A DNA stretch of 64,000 nt. Source: Mikania micrantha (lineage: Eukaryota > Streptophyta > Magnoliopsida > Asterales > Asteraceae). The stretch is taken from assembly GCA_009363875.1 (NCBI GenBank), contig CM018682.1, positions 56,318,031 to 56,382,030 on the forward strand, read 5' to 3'. Under the pieces are notes generated by a model. It was not told where the DNA came from. It worked only from the letters and a program-made list of their open reading frames with translations, and did no database searches. Shown here piece by piece: positions 1 through 11,651 of this stretch. Each line of letters starts with the position of its first letter. Position 1 is the first letter of the stretch. The translations under genes and the position numbers were made by a program.

Positions 1-2180
1 AGGATCAAAGCTCTTAGTCATATAGAACGACTCTATATGAGTTTGAAAGTACACAATTTTGATACTCAAATCAAGTTGCATTAATATCAAGCAACTGAAA
101 TAAATAATTGTCACGCAGCGGAAAATGTGAGACACAACATTGTTTAAAATACATCATTATAAAATGATCATAATAAAAGCTTAGATGTATACAGACTCTT
201 CCTTGGTGTTCCAAGTGCATCCTAGCTCGTGCGTTCAGTTACCTAAGAATACATGCTAAAACGTGTCAGCATAAAGTTAATGAGTTAATAGGTTTAAGTA
301 ATGTAAAACAGTTAACAAGATATATACTGGATATGTTAAGTTGTAGACCAAGTGTACCGAGTGTATATGTTCATCCTACCGATACTAGACTGTTAGATGC
401 CTCCACCAAGTCTATCATGAAACTATGGCATAGGTCGATATTACGCTTCTCCTGACCGCCAGTCAGAGTGGTCGTCGAGCGGGGTTTGTCAGACCCAGTA
501 GTAGTACGTAATAACGCCTCGTTTATTGTTCAACAACGATAAGGTTGTTTGAAGACTTTGTTACGATATAGGCACACTCAAAAAGTTGTTTTACAACTTA
601 GAACTCATACATCTAAAATAGTTGTTGCAATGTATTCTCACCCCAAAGTTTTAAGTAAACAGTTTAAAGTAAAAGTGGGGCTGTAAAATCACCTGAGTTC
701 GGTTGTTTGCTGTTTGTCGTTACGCTAATGGTTTGTCTCTAGCTGTTACCTATATCACATAGGTGTTGTGAGTTCATGTTCACTGTTTTTCTTACTGTTC
801 GTGTTGGTCTCACTAGACCATGTTTGTGTCTAAACAACACTACCGTGTTTGACTGTGTTGACCATGTATGAGTTAACTACCCGTTGGTGATTCGTTTAGT
901 TTTAGTGTTCATTCAACGTATGTTAAGTGTCGTGTGTTACGTGTAAACACATATGTTATGTTCAACGGACAACTTACTATTTATAGTAAGTTCCCATTTT
1001 AGGCAAGTTTCTATTTTAGGCAAGTTTTCATAAAATCACCTTTTATTTATTCTAGCATGTTTGTTAATCATACATGATCATGTCATCACATTGCACATTG
1101 TTACAAGTTATCACATAAGCATACTTCTTATTTTAAAGTTACTAAATACAGAAAGTTCCTATATTTAACATGTCTTGGGTGAATCAAGTATATAACTTGT
1201 TATTTTAATCATAAAATACCATTTACAATCATAGTTTACACATTAATTATATTAAAAAGTCATGTTTGGAAAAATACTCAAATAAAGTTACTATTAAAGG
1301 TAAGTTGTTAAAACTAGTATATTGTGACATCCAATATCAAGTAAATACATTCATGTTATCATAACGTAGTAGTTTAAATCATTTATTACGACATAACATG
1401 CTCTTTAGTCACATTTCATGAAAATTCCCAATTCAAAGTTACTATTATTAGTAAGTTTGCGAATAAACTAGTTTTAATTATCATTAATCATTCAAAGGTG
1501 TTGATTTAGCTATTAACATCACCAAATTATTTTAAACTCAACCAAAATCATCATGCATGTAGGTTACTTACCATTAAACTTTCCATTTATAGACACATAT
1601 GGCGAAATCACCACTTTTATCAAATATACTCAATGAAATGCCTCAATAGTCAACACATTAGTTACAAATCATCATTTAAACCTACCATTCATGTTAAAAT
1701 CATCATTCTTTAACAACTTGTAACCTAAAAGCTACTATTTTTAGTAATACGCCCAAATATTCATCTTTAGACCACAAATAATTTCAATACTCATCCTAGA
1801 TGACCATAATATCATAAATCATGAATTTAAACTACATGCATGGTCTCATTTTATCATTTGTTACGATATTGTAACTTTAAAGTTACTAAAAATAGTAATA
1901 TTTAAATAATAGTCATTTTTGAACCATAATAATCACATGGTTCATTGTAAGTACCCAAAATATCACAAATATCCACTTATTTATAACCAAAATCATCTAA
2001 GACCTCACAGATCATCCATGCATGTCATTAAAAGTTACCATTTGTGGTAATAATCACCAATAACACAAGGTAGCATCAAAGTGACCAATAGATCAACATC
2101 AATAACTCTATTCAGTGAATAAAGACCCAAATAACAGGTTTACAAGTTCAAAATTTCATGTATGTGGTTGATTTGATGAT
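1..2180 (-). repeat. degenerate long LTR of a gypsy element, minus strand
   Basis: AT-rich, with no credible coding. Read on the minus strand it shows landmarks shared by the other long LTRs here: a splice-acceptor-like AGGTAACTGAACGCACGAG (complement of 226-244), close to the matching stretch at about 6378 in the 3990-6767 LTR, and a C-rich/G-rich pair (641-645 with 675-680) beside a GTGATTT/GAACTCAGG context (near 691-700). The LTR 3' end lies beyond the left edge. The other end stops where the gypsy pol fragment begins, so it is truncated. The assignment rests on motif order only; the remainder is too decayed to align by eye. Confidence 0.5.
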
Positions 2181-2190
2181 GCATGTGGTC

Positions 2191-3870
2191 ATAAAGTGTA
2201 CGATATACACTGGTCACAAGAGTCTCCAACACATATTTGAGCAAAAGGAACTAAACATGAGATAGCATCGCTGGCTCGAACTCTTAAACGACTACGAGTG
2301 TGCTATCAAGTATCTCCCGGGGAAGGCCAACGTTGTGGCCGATGCCCTAAGCTGGAAAAACACCTCGAAACCCAAGAGGGTAAGAGCTTTACAACTCACC
2401 ATTCATCCCAATCTCCCTAAGCGTATATGTATTGCCCAAGTGGAGGCACTTAAAGCAGAAAACCTAGCGGCTGAATCACTAAGGGGAATGGAGAAACAAC
2501 TTGAGGTAAAAGCCGATGGCTTACATTATTTCATGGAACGCATCTGGGTTCCATACCACGGAAATTTACGAGACCTTGTGATGGACGAGGCTCATAAGTC
2601 TCTATATTCCATTCACCCTGGATCAGACAAGATGTATCATGATCTCAAGGTACTTTATTGGTGGCCAAACATGAAAGATGATATCGTCACATACGTGAGC
2701 AAATGCCTGGCTTGCGCCAAAGTCAAGGTCGAGTACCAGACACCCTCTGGATTACTAACACAACCTGAAATCCTCATGTGGAAGTGGGAACAAATCTCCA
2801 TGTACTTCATTACCAAATTACCCTGTACTCCTAATGGATGTGACACTATCTGGGTAATTGTGGATCGACTGACTAAGTCAGCACATTTTCTTGCGATCAA
2901 AGAAATGACAAAATGGAAAAACTGGCTCGAATCTATGTCAAGGAAGTAGTCTCTCTTCATGGAGTGCCAATCTCCATCATTTCTGATCGAGACGCTAGAT
3001 TCACTTCTAACTTCTGGAAATCACAACAAAAGTCGCTTGGTATGCAGTTGGATATGAGTACAGTATACCACCCACAAACTGATGGCCAGAGCAAACGCAC
3101 GATACAAACTCTCGAAGACATGCTACGAGCGTGCATAGTAGACTTCGGAAATAGCTGGGAAACTCACCTACCGTTGGTGGAGTTTTCCTACAACAACAGC
3201 TACCACAGGAGTATAAAAGCAGCGCCTTTTGAGGCACTCTACGGCAGGAAATGCTGATCACCTATCTGTTGGGTGGAAGTGGGCGACAGTCAGCTCACTG
3301 GCCCGGAACTCGTACATGAAATAACTGAGAAGATTGTACATATCAGAAACCGTATGTCAGCAGCTCGTGACCGTCAAAAGAGCTATGCCGACAAACGCCG
3401 AAAGCCTCTGTAATTTCAGGTAGGAGACAGAGTCCTTCTGAAAGTCTCGCCATGGAAAGGCGTCATTCGTTTTGGTAAACGAGGCAAACTGAACCCACGA
3501 TACATTGGACCGTTTGAAATCCTGAAGAGGATTGGTCCGGTGGCATACCAACTCAACCTACCACCCGAACTCGATGGAGTTCAGAACGTATTTCATGTCT
3601 CGAACCTGAAGAAGAGTTTTATCAGATGAGACACTTGTAATTCCACTGGATGAGATCCAGGTGGATGAACAGCTACGGTTCGTGGAAGAACCAGTAGAGA
3701 TCATGGACCGGGAGGTCAAACAACTCAAACAGAGTCGGATTCTGATTGTCAAAGTCTGATGGAACTCAAAACGTGGACCTGAATTCACGTGGGAACGTGA
3801 AGATCAGATGATGCGCAAATATCCCCATCTCTTCAAACAGACAGCGTCAAACGCCGACAACAACGAATAA
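2191..3870 (+). pseudogene. gypsy pol remnant: RNase H C-terminus, integrase, chromodomain-like tail
   Basis: 5'-truncated pol. Homology starts at the RNase H segment (KCTIYTGHKSLQHIF, 2194 on) and runs through the HHCC zinc region (2594-2720, ending CLACAK), the integrase core (ISMYF..., SDRDARFTS near 2984-3010, DGQSKRT near 3084) and the C-terminal region ending GPEFTWERED and KYPHLF near 3830. The first catalytic Asp appears replaced: the MDF expected after ISM reads MYF. Breaks: TAG at about 2250, a frameshift near 2910, TGA at 3255-3257, TAA at about 3410, a frameshift near 3612 and TGA near 3758. Gag, protease and RT are missing. It is followed directly by the polypurine tract and 3' LTR, so this is the 3' half of a dead element. 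Tekay/Del lineage is likely from the pol sequence. Confidence 0.85.
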
Positions 3871-3989
3871 AATTCGGGACGAAATTTCCTTACAACAAGG
3901 GGATGATGTGACGGCAAGAAAAATTTTGTTCTCAAACACTACAACAACAACCAAATTTCGGGACGAAATTTCTTTCAACAAGGGGATGA
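3871..3989 (+). promoter_or_regulatory. duplicated polypurine tract region upstream of 3' LTR
   Basis: The pre-LTR motif (TTCGGGACGAAATTT, then CAAGGGGATGATG) occurs twice, 84 bases apart, at 3874-3908 and 3958-3991. Only the second copy abuts the LTR sequence shared with the copy at 44592. The purine run AAGGGGA is the expected plus-strand primer of a gypsy element. Confidence 0.75.
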
Positions 3990-6767
3990 TGTGACACCCA
4001 GCAATTTTAGGTAAATTGCAACTCTCACACTCTATGTATTTCACATTCATACTTGTTGCATTTCATTTAATTATGTTGAATTAGATGAGTCAATCACAAA
4101 CAACTGCGAAATGATAGTTCGAGGACCTATCGAATCGTACATTACACATTGATTTTGGAAACCAATGGTTGGATTTGGAAACCAAGTGTGGCAAACACAA
4201 GCACAAATGCAAAACAATAATTCGTGGAATTATTGGATTGTGCAATACAAATGGATTATGGTTAATCAAGCATGCAAACGGTTCGTAGCAACGAACGCAA
4301 ACTATCGAAGATAATTCGGGGAATTATCGAAACAGACACACGAGTCTCACGAACGTTGGTGATCAAACAATAATCAAACTTATGTGATATTATGATTATG
4401 TGCTAAACATGCATTTGATATTTAGGATAAACGTTGGGAATCAAGCACGAGCGAAATCAACTCAACGAAACAGAAAAACAAGGAAATAGAGCCTTCGAGG
4501 TACGCCGAGGCCCTTGGCAAAGGGCTTGGCGGTACGCAAAGTGGCACGGGAGTTGGGACACCGAATTGCTTAGCGGTACGCGAAGACTGAGCCTGATCCG
4601 CCTCGGCGGTACACCAAGGCCATGCAGATCAAAAAAAATTTTAAAGCAACCACAAACTCATTTCACTTGGTTTTTCTCTCATTTCTCCGAGTTCCTACAT
4701 CCTATCTCGACCCAAATCACTAGTAACCATCCTCCAAACCACTGTGAAGAACATTTGAAGTCATTTCTTACAACATTGGAGTGCTTTGGACCATTCGAGC
4801 TCCAAGAGGAGGTCTTGGAAGCCATAAACACGCAAAAGAATCATCTCCAGCCATTTCCAAGACTTGTGGCACCTGTTACAACTCAAATCCTAGCTTCTAA
4901 GTTAGTTTTACATGTTTATTAATGTTTAGATCATACATGCATGATGTTAAAACACACATGTAAGTGTGTTTGAACACATGCAACTCCATATGGCGGGTTT
5001 ACATCAAATTGTTGGTGATTTGATGTGTCATTTGATTTAGATCTACTGATTTTAGAGTTTAGAAATGTTGGATTTGAGTTTGGATGAGTTATTGTTGATT
5101 TGATGATGATTTTGTAGAATTTGCCACAAAAGGAAACTTTTATGTTGCATGCCATAGATTTGTGATGATATAGACATGTTAGACATGTCTAGATGTTGTC
5201 AAATGTATATTGAAGTGTTTAGAAACACATTTGGGTGATTGATTTGGTCAAAAACATGATTTTGTAATAACTTACTAAATAAGGAAACTTTTGTAAATCA
5301 AAAGAGGGATTTTGATGTTTTAGGATATTTTGGTGAACTCTTATTATTGAAAGATGTTTAAAAATGGTTTTTAACATATTTGGAAATTTGGATTTGTGAA
5401 AACGAGCTTTTTAACAGATACTTTCCAAATAAGGAAACTTTATTCGGGGAAAACGCCATAAATGGCAAGTTATGCGCAAACGATATACTTTAAGTGTTTA
5501 AACGTATTTCTATAAACATACTAATGGTATTAGCCTTATGAAATGAGATTTCATAACTACACTTTCCAAAAATGGAAAGATTTATGATTCTTACAGGTCA
5601 CCTAAGTGAACGTTGTACGATTATAGTCATAGGATGCATGTAGGTGTCCTACTCGTATTTATGACACATAAACAACTAAATACAATAAACGTGTCATGAA
5701 CGATTTGTCGAGTCAACACACGCACTCAGTTGAGCACACCGAAACTTGTAGTTGTATGGGATACAACACACCTTAAAAACTCATACTCACCACCTATATA
5801 GGTGCTTACTAGCAGGATTGCTAGCATTCGCTGGTAGCGAACACACAAAAACCGGAACTACTCTATCAGGTTAGTTCACGACTCCTTTTTATATTTTCTA
5901 CCTTTGGGGGAGAAAACATTGCAGCACAACTGTTTTTGAACAACAACTCATTGTATTTACATATGGTCATGCTTTATCACTATATGTATATGTGTGGACC
6001 ACATCACAACTAAAAGTCCTCGTGATACTCCACGGACCGTTAGTAGCGCCTATCATGGTAATCTTGAATAGTACTATTTGGGCTTGACAAGCCCCACCCA
6101 TCGCGCCTGGGAGGCTAACCCGAATGGAGGTCAGAATCGGTGCAATATTGACCAACACTTTGCCATTGTCTTGTGATGGACATGGCGGGAGGCACAACTG
6201 TCAGCGTGGGTACGAACCCGCATATAAAATAACTGTATTGACTAGCTATCAATCGATATTGCATTGTAATGATATGTAAATCACAACCCTTACTTTGAAC
6301 ATTGGATATTTACTGCTTATGGAAAACTTGTGCTCTCACCAACCATTGTGTTGACCCCTTTCTCTCGCATGTTTTCTCAGGTAACTAAGGCACACGCACA
6401 AGGATTAGGATGCTAGGCTGGAGTCGCATGCATCTACTTAAGTGTCTTAGGATATTGAGAACATTTAACATTATCATTTTATTATGTCATGTGTTGTTAA
6501 ACATCTTTAATCGCTTCCGCAAACTTTAAACTTATGTTATTTTGAAAACAATTTAATTAACGCTTCTGCAACTGATGAACTATATATGTTTTGATATTAT
6601 TAAAACTTCCACAACTCTGATTTTACAAAACTGTTCTATCCAAGTAATTGGATGTACGCATGCAACCAGACATGTAGGTCTCGCAATTGTGTGACCAGAG
6701 ACTGCGATCCTGACAGACTGGTCTTGCTCGCACCCCCGAGAGGGATGGGATTTCCCGGGGTGCGACA
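3990..6767 (+). repeat. 3' LTR of the broken gypsy element (2778 bp)
   Basis: Starts TGTGACACCC after the polypurine tract and ends GGGGTGCGACA, so it has TG...CA ends. The first 1.5 kb is clearly related to 44592-46135. Inside are the hairpin cluster (4495-4640), a donor-like CAGGTTAGTTC near 5866 followed by a G-rich stretch near 5905, an acceptor-like TTTTCTCAGGTAAC near 6372, and a terminal inverted pair GCACCCC (6730-6736) with GGGGTGC (6757-6763). No 5' LTR partner or target duplication was found, since the 5' side is truncated. Confidence 0.75.
4495..4640. repeat. cluster of short GTAC-centred palindromes in LTR
   Basis: Several variants of an about 17-base inverted repeat, with CTTGGCG and CGCCAAG arms around GTAC, follow each other here (for example CTTGGCGGTACGCAAAG and CTTAGCGGTACGCGAAG). 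The related LTR at 44592 has the same cluster at 45060-45290. No homopolymer or simple satellite explains it. Confidence 0.7.
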
Positions 6768-7330
6768 GCATTGACGAACCATAATCCCAGGTGAGTTCAT
6801 AGACCCCTTCTTTTCTTTATCTTACTGCCTTCCAAATCATTTGGGGCTGAAAACATGAACCCTCTTATTCGAATGATCAACGAATAAGAGTTATCTTCAA
6901 ATAATTTAAATAAAAGGATCAAGTCTCAATGACTTATTCGAATGTTATACAAAAAAGTGTATTTTCAATCATTTTTACTCAGCGTTCATCGCTCCATTCA
7001 ACTTTATAATAAACAACAACTACAAACAAGTTTCATGGGTTCCAAACACAAATCAGCAGGGAGATGTCTGTTGATCACAACAGTTCGAGGCTTTGTGCCT
7101 AACCAAGAGGTGAATGGACACGATTCGGGGAATTGTGTAGTGCACCATCGAAAAATATCATTTTCATGGTAACCCCCCATCAAACAAAAAACATATTTGT
7201 TTGGTATCTGTCTAGGGTAATTCAATAAAGCATGTGTCCACACAACAATCACATCAAGAATTCGATGAGAAATTCTCAAGTAAGTCCCTTTAGAGTCATT
7301 TACAATTAGTTGATGTGGGTCAACCGACGG
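6768..7330 (+). repeat. LTR E, middle portion (continues at 24890)
   Basis: Resembles the middle of the family A LTR: CCAGGTGAGTTCATAG with ACCCC near 6787-6810 and GGGGCTGAAAACATG near 6842, as at 10035-10100, then AAGTAAGTCCCTTTAGAG and GATGTGGGTCAACCGACGG (7279-7330), as at 10725-10775. The next expected LTR segment (GGTACCATAGGTCTAACC) is found at about 24905, beyond the 17.5 kb insert, and the break has a GACGG duplication. Its left end abuts the 3990-6767 LTR. Confidence 0.75.
7326..7330. repeat. target site duplication GACGG of the minus-strand solo LTR
   Basis: GACGG at 7326-7330 directly before TGTCACACC, and GACGG at 24890-24894 directly after TGTTACA. Joining the flanks rebuilds a continuous LTR E order, which supports a true insertion. 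Confidence 0.85.
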
Positions 7331-7654
7331 TGTCACACCCCGAGCCGGCGGGGTTGGATCGGATTCCCCGTCGGGCGGAAGGTTCCCGAGGTGCGATATC
7401 GTGGATGATAATCGTGATGATCAGATTGTTTACATAGCTTCAATGTTAAGAATATCTAAAGCACAAGAAACATTTAACTAAAATCTACAAAGTTAAATTA
7501 CAATATCAAGGTCTGATAATTTAACCAAGTAAACGTTTCAAAATGAATCATAAATTCACTATCTTGTATTAGTACAAGATCTCAAAATGATTCACAATGA
7601 TCAACAAAAGATGTGCTTTCCAAAACTACTAGGTCCTCTAACTGAGCATCCTAG

Positions 7655-7659
7655 CATGC
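7655..7659. repeat. target site duplication CATGC of element A
   Basis: CATGC at 7655-7659 precedes TGTAACATC; CATGC at 20843-20847 follows TGTGACA. It is an exact 5 bp match, the size expected for gypsy integrase. Confidence 0.92.
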
Positions 7660-8442
7660 TGTAACATCAAGTGCCAGATCGTCCGGCGAGTCCGTACGGT
7701 ATGTGTACTTTCACTTTATACTATGTGTAAATACATGTACATGAACAGTTATTGTATTAACAGAATTCAAAATACAATACACAGTTGTACGTATTTTCGT
7801 GTAAACTTAAATACATTAAGTACAACACACATTTGAAACAATAGTTGTGTGTATTTAAGTGAAAACTTAAATACAGTTAACACGACGAATCACGGGAAAC
7901 TTCAGTTTACGAGTAAACAACGAAAACATATCGGTTGCGATCTGATGTCCACAGATGACAGGAATCAGATGGCCGACAAGTCAGTACAAGAGCAATGTGA
8001 AAACAGGATGTTTAGTTGAGTCCGACAGTGAGGAAACACAATTCAAACACAAATACAGTGTTATTTCAGAATAACAAACTGACAGTGTGTTTGCGTGGGT
8101 GACGATTCACACAAACATATCTGTGAGTTTAGAGTTCTGAAATGATGATTGAGAAGTAGAAAACAAATGTCAGAAAGCAAAACCATCGTCGTATTAGTTC
8201 GGGTGACGATTCGAACGAATTACGCGCGAAGGTGACGCGATCTGACGAAACGAAAACGAAAAACGTCACGAACGACAATAAATAAAGAAAATAAAACATT
8301 TTAATGTTTTACAATTTTGAAACTCATCTAAATAATTTAAATAACATTCTTTTATTTATTTCATTTAAATTACGCGTAAATTTCTGGAAACGTAACGAAA
8401 ACGCGAACCGAGCCACAAAAACGAACCCGAACCCACTCGTGG

Positions 8443-8450
8443 TATAAATA
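8443..8450 (+). promoter_or_regulatory. TATA box candidate 1, LTR A
   Basis: TATAAATA about 780 bases into the LTR, preserved at 17571-17578 in the 3' LTR and followed by a CT-rich, ATG-poor leader. If used, transcripts would carry an R-U5 leader of about 3.5 kb. Confidence 0.55.
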
Positions 8451-8929
8451 CCTTGAGTGAGTCCATTTCTCCTCACTTTCCACCTCTTCTTCCTCCCAAA
8501 AACCCTAATCCCGGATTCCAACTCCCACCACCATCTTCAACCTTCTCTCTAACATTTCTCTCTCAAATCTCAACCATTTTGAGAGTTCTTGGTACCAAAT
8601 CGAAGCTACTATCACCCTTAACACAAAAGTACATCAGATTGGGAGAGAAAACCGTCAAAAACGAGGTAAACAAGGTTGCTAACTTCGGATCCTAGGGTTT
8701 TGAAAACCCTGGTTCGGTCTCTAACTCTAGCCGACGACCACCCTCTCCCTTGAATCCCACACCCTCGAAACCAAGCCTCCACACCCGAGAACATCTTGAG
8801 GCCCGACCTGACATGGAGTTGGGTGCTGTTGGTGCGGCGAACAACAACCAAACGAATGGCAGAGCCGAATGGCTCACAACCGCTAGGGTTTGGCCGAAAG
8901 AGCCACCTTCGGCTGGTCTCATGCACCCC

Positions 8930-9140
8930 CTTCATTCGACACTCATACTCCCCTTTCATTCGTTGCAACCTCATTCGTGGAGTCACCAACTCATTCGCTG
9001 ACTGCCACACATTCGACCCCTTCATTCGCTAAGCACTTCCTTCGGCGTAACCATGGGACACCCACATTCGACCATCACCACATTCGCCGGACACCATCTC
9101 ATTCGCCAACCACCTTGCTTCGGGCACCACTCATTCGGCC
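8930..9140. repeat. CATTCG motif array in LTR A
   Basis: Ten CATTCG copies in about 210 bases at irregular spacing (often 15-30), many followed by GCC, GAC or GCT. Repeated in the 3' LTR (about 18059-18265). Family B LTRs have an independent, denser version (22750-23160 and 28640-29000). Confidence 0.75.
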
Positions 9141-9284
9141 ATCAACTCAGTCGACCACCATCATCTTCTCCCAGCCGAACCAGGCTAGTCACAGACTACC
9201 TCTCGGTTGGCTCAGTCGACAGGAACCCTAGTCCCACTCGCCCTAACCTTGCGACTCAACTCCATCTGATCCAACAACCATAAG

Positions 9285-9590
9285 CAGGCCCAAGGTGGCC
9301 CAGGAGCTGTTTTGGCCCAGGAAACTTATGGCCCATGACGTGGTCCAAGCCCAACATTATCACACAGCCCAATATCATGGTCCAATAACATCTAGCAGGC
9401 CCAACAGCCCACTATTTCGACCCATGGCCAGCTGAGCGGCCCACATGGCCCATGCGGCCCAACTCCTTTAGTTTGGCCCAAGTTCATACACTTAACTCAT
9501 ATATTTGGCCCACGCACATACTTATGGCCCACGATTCTTAGTCTAAGCCCACTTAAGGTAATCGGCCCAATTGATTGTTTGGGCCCACAT
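9285..9590. repeat. GGCCCA (site II-like) array in LTR A
   Basis: By eye there are 13 GGCCCA and four AGCCCA in about 300 bases, with GGTCCA variants. The complement TGGGCC/T is the plant 'site II' element bound by TCP factors in many housekeeping promoters (known). The array recurs in the 3' LTR (about 18413-18715). Spacing is irregular, so it is not a simple tandem satellite. Confidence 0.75.
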
Positions 9591-10037
9591 CACAAAAGAA
9601 ATTAACATTTGTTACTAAGATTAAGGGATAAGATATAAAGGGAAGTTTTAAAACTAATACTACAAAGGTAGCAATAACTTGGTTAAGCAAACCATGTAAA
9701 AGTCTAAAACCTAAATTTTTAAGCTTAGAACCTTTAATATTATGACATTGAACCAAGTTGAGCATAAAATCAATGAGAAAGTATACTAATCTTAGCTTAA
9801 TTGGGTTAAGTGATATCAAAATCCATAACAAGTAAACAGGGCCGAATAATGACCGAGACTTACAAGTGTTAGCCAAAGTTATGGCTAACACATACACCCT
9901 CACACAGATCCCTACAAACCTGTAATCACAACTTACAAACAACGTGAAATCAATACAGGATCGTGAATACAACAACAAGGACAACAAAGAGCGCGTGCAT
10001 TCTTGTTTTAGACTAAGTCAACCCCAATCACAACAAG

Positions 10038-11651
10038 GTGAGTTCATATGCCCCTTTTACTTTAATCTTTACTGATTTTAAACTCTCGGGGCTGAGAAAC
10101 ATGCTTTACTTTTAAATACTTAAAAGTTTTGTATACATATTGCTAATACTTTGATTAATTGATATTAAATTGTTTATTATCATATATCAATGTATGCTTG
10201 CTTGTGTGATTGGATGATGACCGGGAAAATAAGATGATTATGATATTATAATATCATAACTCATCAATACAATAGAATAACATAGTTGTATGATTATTTC
10301 TTACAACACTTAGTTATTCTTACAAGAATTAACATAGAAACAATTACAAGGATCATGATGACAAGAACAAGACATAAGAATGATATAAAGATAACACATC
10401 TTTATTACATCATTCAATACAAGAGTTAAGTAAGTGTAATAAGACTAGTTCTTATAACACTTAGCTTTACAACTCAATACCTATTACAAGAGAACAAGGA
10501 ACAAGGAATGATAATCATGATAATGTAATTTCATGATAACAACATCATTCACTCCATTAACTAACATAATGTAATAAGACAAGTTCTTATTTAACTATGT
10601 TAATATCATGGAGAACATATGGCAATGAGAACAACAATACAAGTGAATACAATTACTATTAGTTACTATTGACCTGTTGCATTATATCACTTCAATCATG
10701 TGCCAAATTGTACAAGTTGATCATGTAAGTCCCTTTAATTTGCTGACCAGTTAGTTTGATGTGACTAAGCCGACGATAGCATAGTGGTACCATAGGTTTG
10801 ACAAACCTCTAGCTTGTAGGGCTAGTATGTTGATCGTATTGATTCATTGGCCGGTAACGTATGACCGGTGACAGGGCTACCTCAAGTCAGGTTCTGGTAA
10901 GCGACACATGGTGATATTAATCTGCAGTGATAAGTAATTAATCCAGCGGAAATCCTATTGACTAGTAGGTTGAGAAAGTGATCTGCTCTCATGTTACACT
11001 ACTAGTAATAGATTTCGTTGAGGACACTAGACATGCAAAGTGGTAGAGGTAAATCGGATGCATTGAAATCTGATTACGTGAGGATTTCAATGGATTCCTT
11101 TTAGGCTCTATGCACTATGGTTCAAGAACAAGTTACAAGCGGTTAACTAACACTCTTAATATTTAAAAGTCTAACAACAGTTAACCCCCCCCTCCCAAGT
11201 ATAGAATAATACAAGGAACAGATTACATTAATCTAAACCCCTTAATATATGGATGGTTTATCAATACTTCGGTTTGATAACTAAACCCCTCACGCGATAT
11301 TATTCTATAATTGTTACAACAGACGAATGCATATCAGACACGTTGAACGGACGGGAAATCGATATCTTTAGTTGTATCGCAAGTGGTGTGGAACTTGATT
11401 GAGTATGTGGTGGAATAGCGTCTGGGCTTGACCCTTTTGTGATTCCCTATATATAAACATACTTAATCAGGTGATACACTACTTGTACATATAACTAAGG
11501 AGAGGCCATTGGGTGGAACAGGTGAATTAAGTATTACAAGTAACAAGTATGACATTGTGGTTGTGTGTATGATCAATTCAATGATTTCAATTACTAAACT
11601 TATGAACTCACCAACCTAGTGTTGACTTTTTTTAAATTGCATGTTTTTCAG
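10038..11651 (+). other. candidate leader intron within 5' LTR A
   Basis: Donor-like CAAG/GTGAGTTCAT at 10037/10038, and acceptor-like TGCATGTTTTTCAG/G at 11651. Similar donor and acceptor contexts sit in the same order in LTRs E, B and the 3990-6767 LTR. In the 3' LTR the donor lies in the 312 bp deletion. No transcript evidence is available, and alternative roles as conserved LTR sequence are possible. Confidence 0.35.
11448..11456 (+). promoter_or_regulatory. TATA box candidate 2, LTR A
   Basis: TATATATAA in the context CCCTATATATAAACATAC, also at 20275-20283. The CCCTATA(T/C)ATAA core is shared with families B, C and E. It would give an R-U5 of about 530 bases, a more usual length than TATA candidate 1 would give. 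Confidence 0.55.

Noticed and set aside
8453..9283. Several open frames in LTR A, repeated at 17581-18411, that look like conserved genes
   Set aside because: Their conservation is just LTR duplication. They overlap in several frames, are low-complexity (CATTCG array) and have no start context or domain.
9553..9987. Minus-strand 144-codon frame (also 18681-19031)
   Set aside because: Copy in both LTRs with antisense of AT-rich LTR; hydrophobic by composition only.
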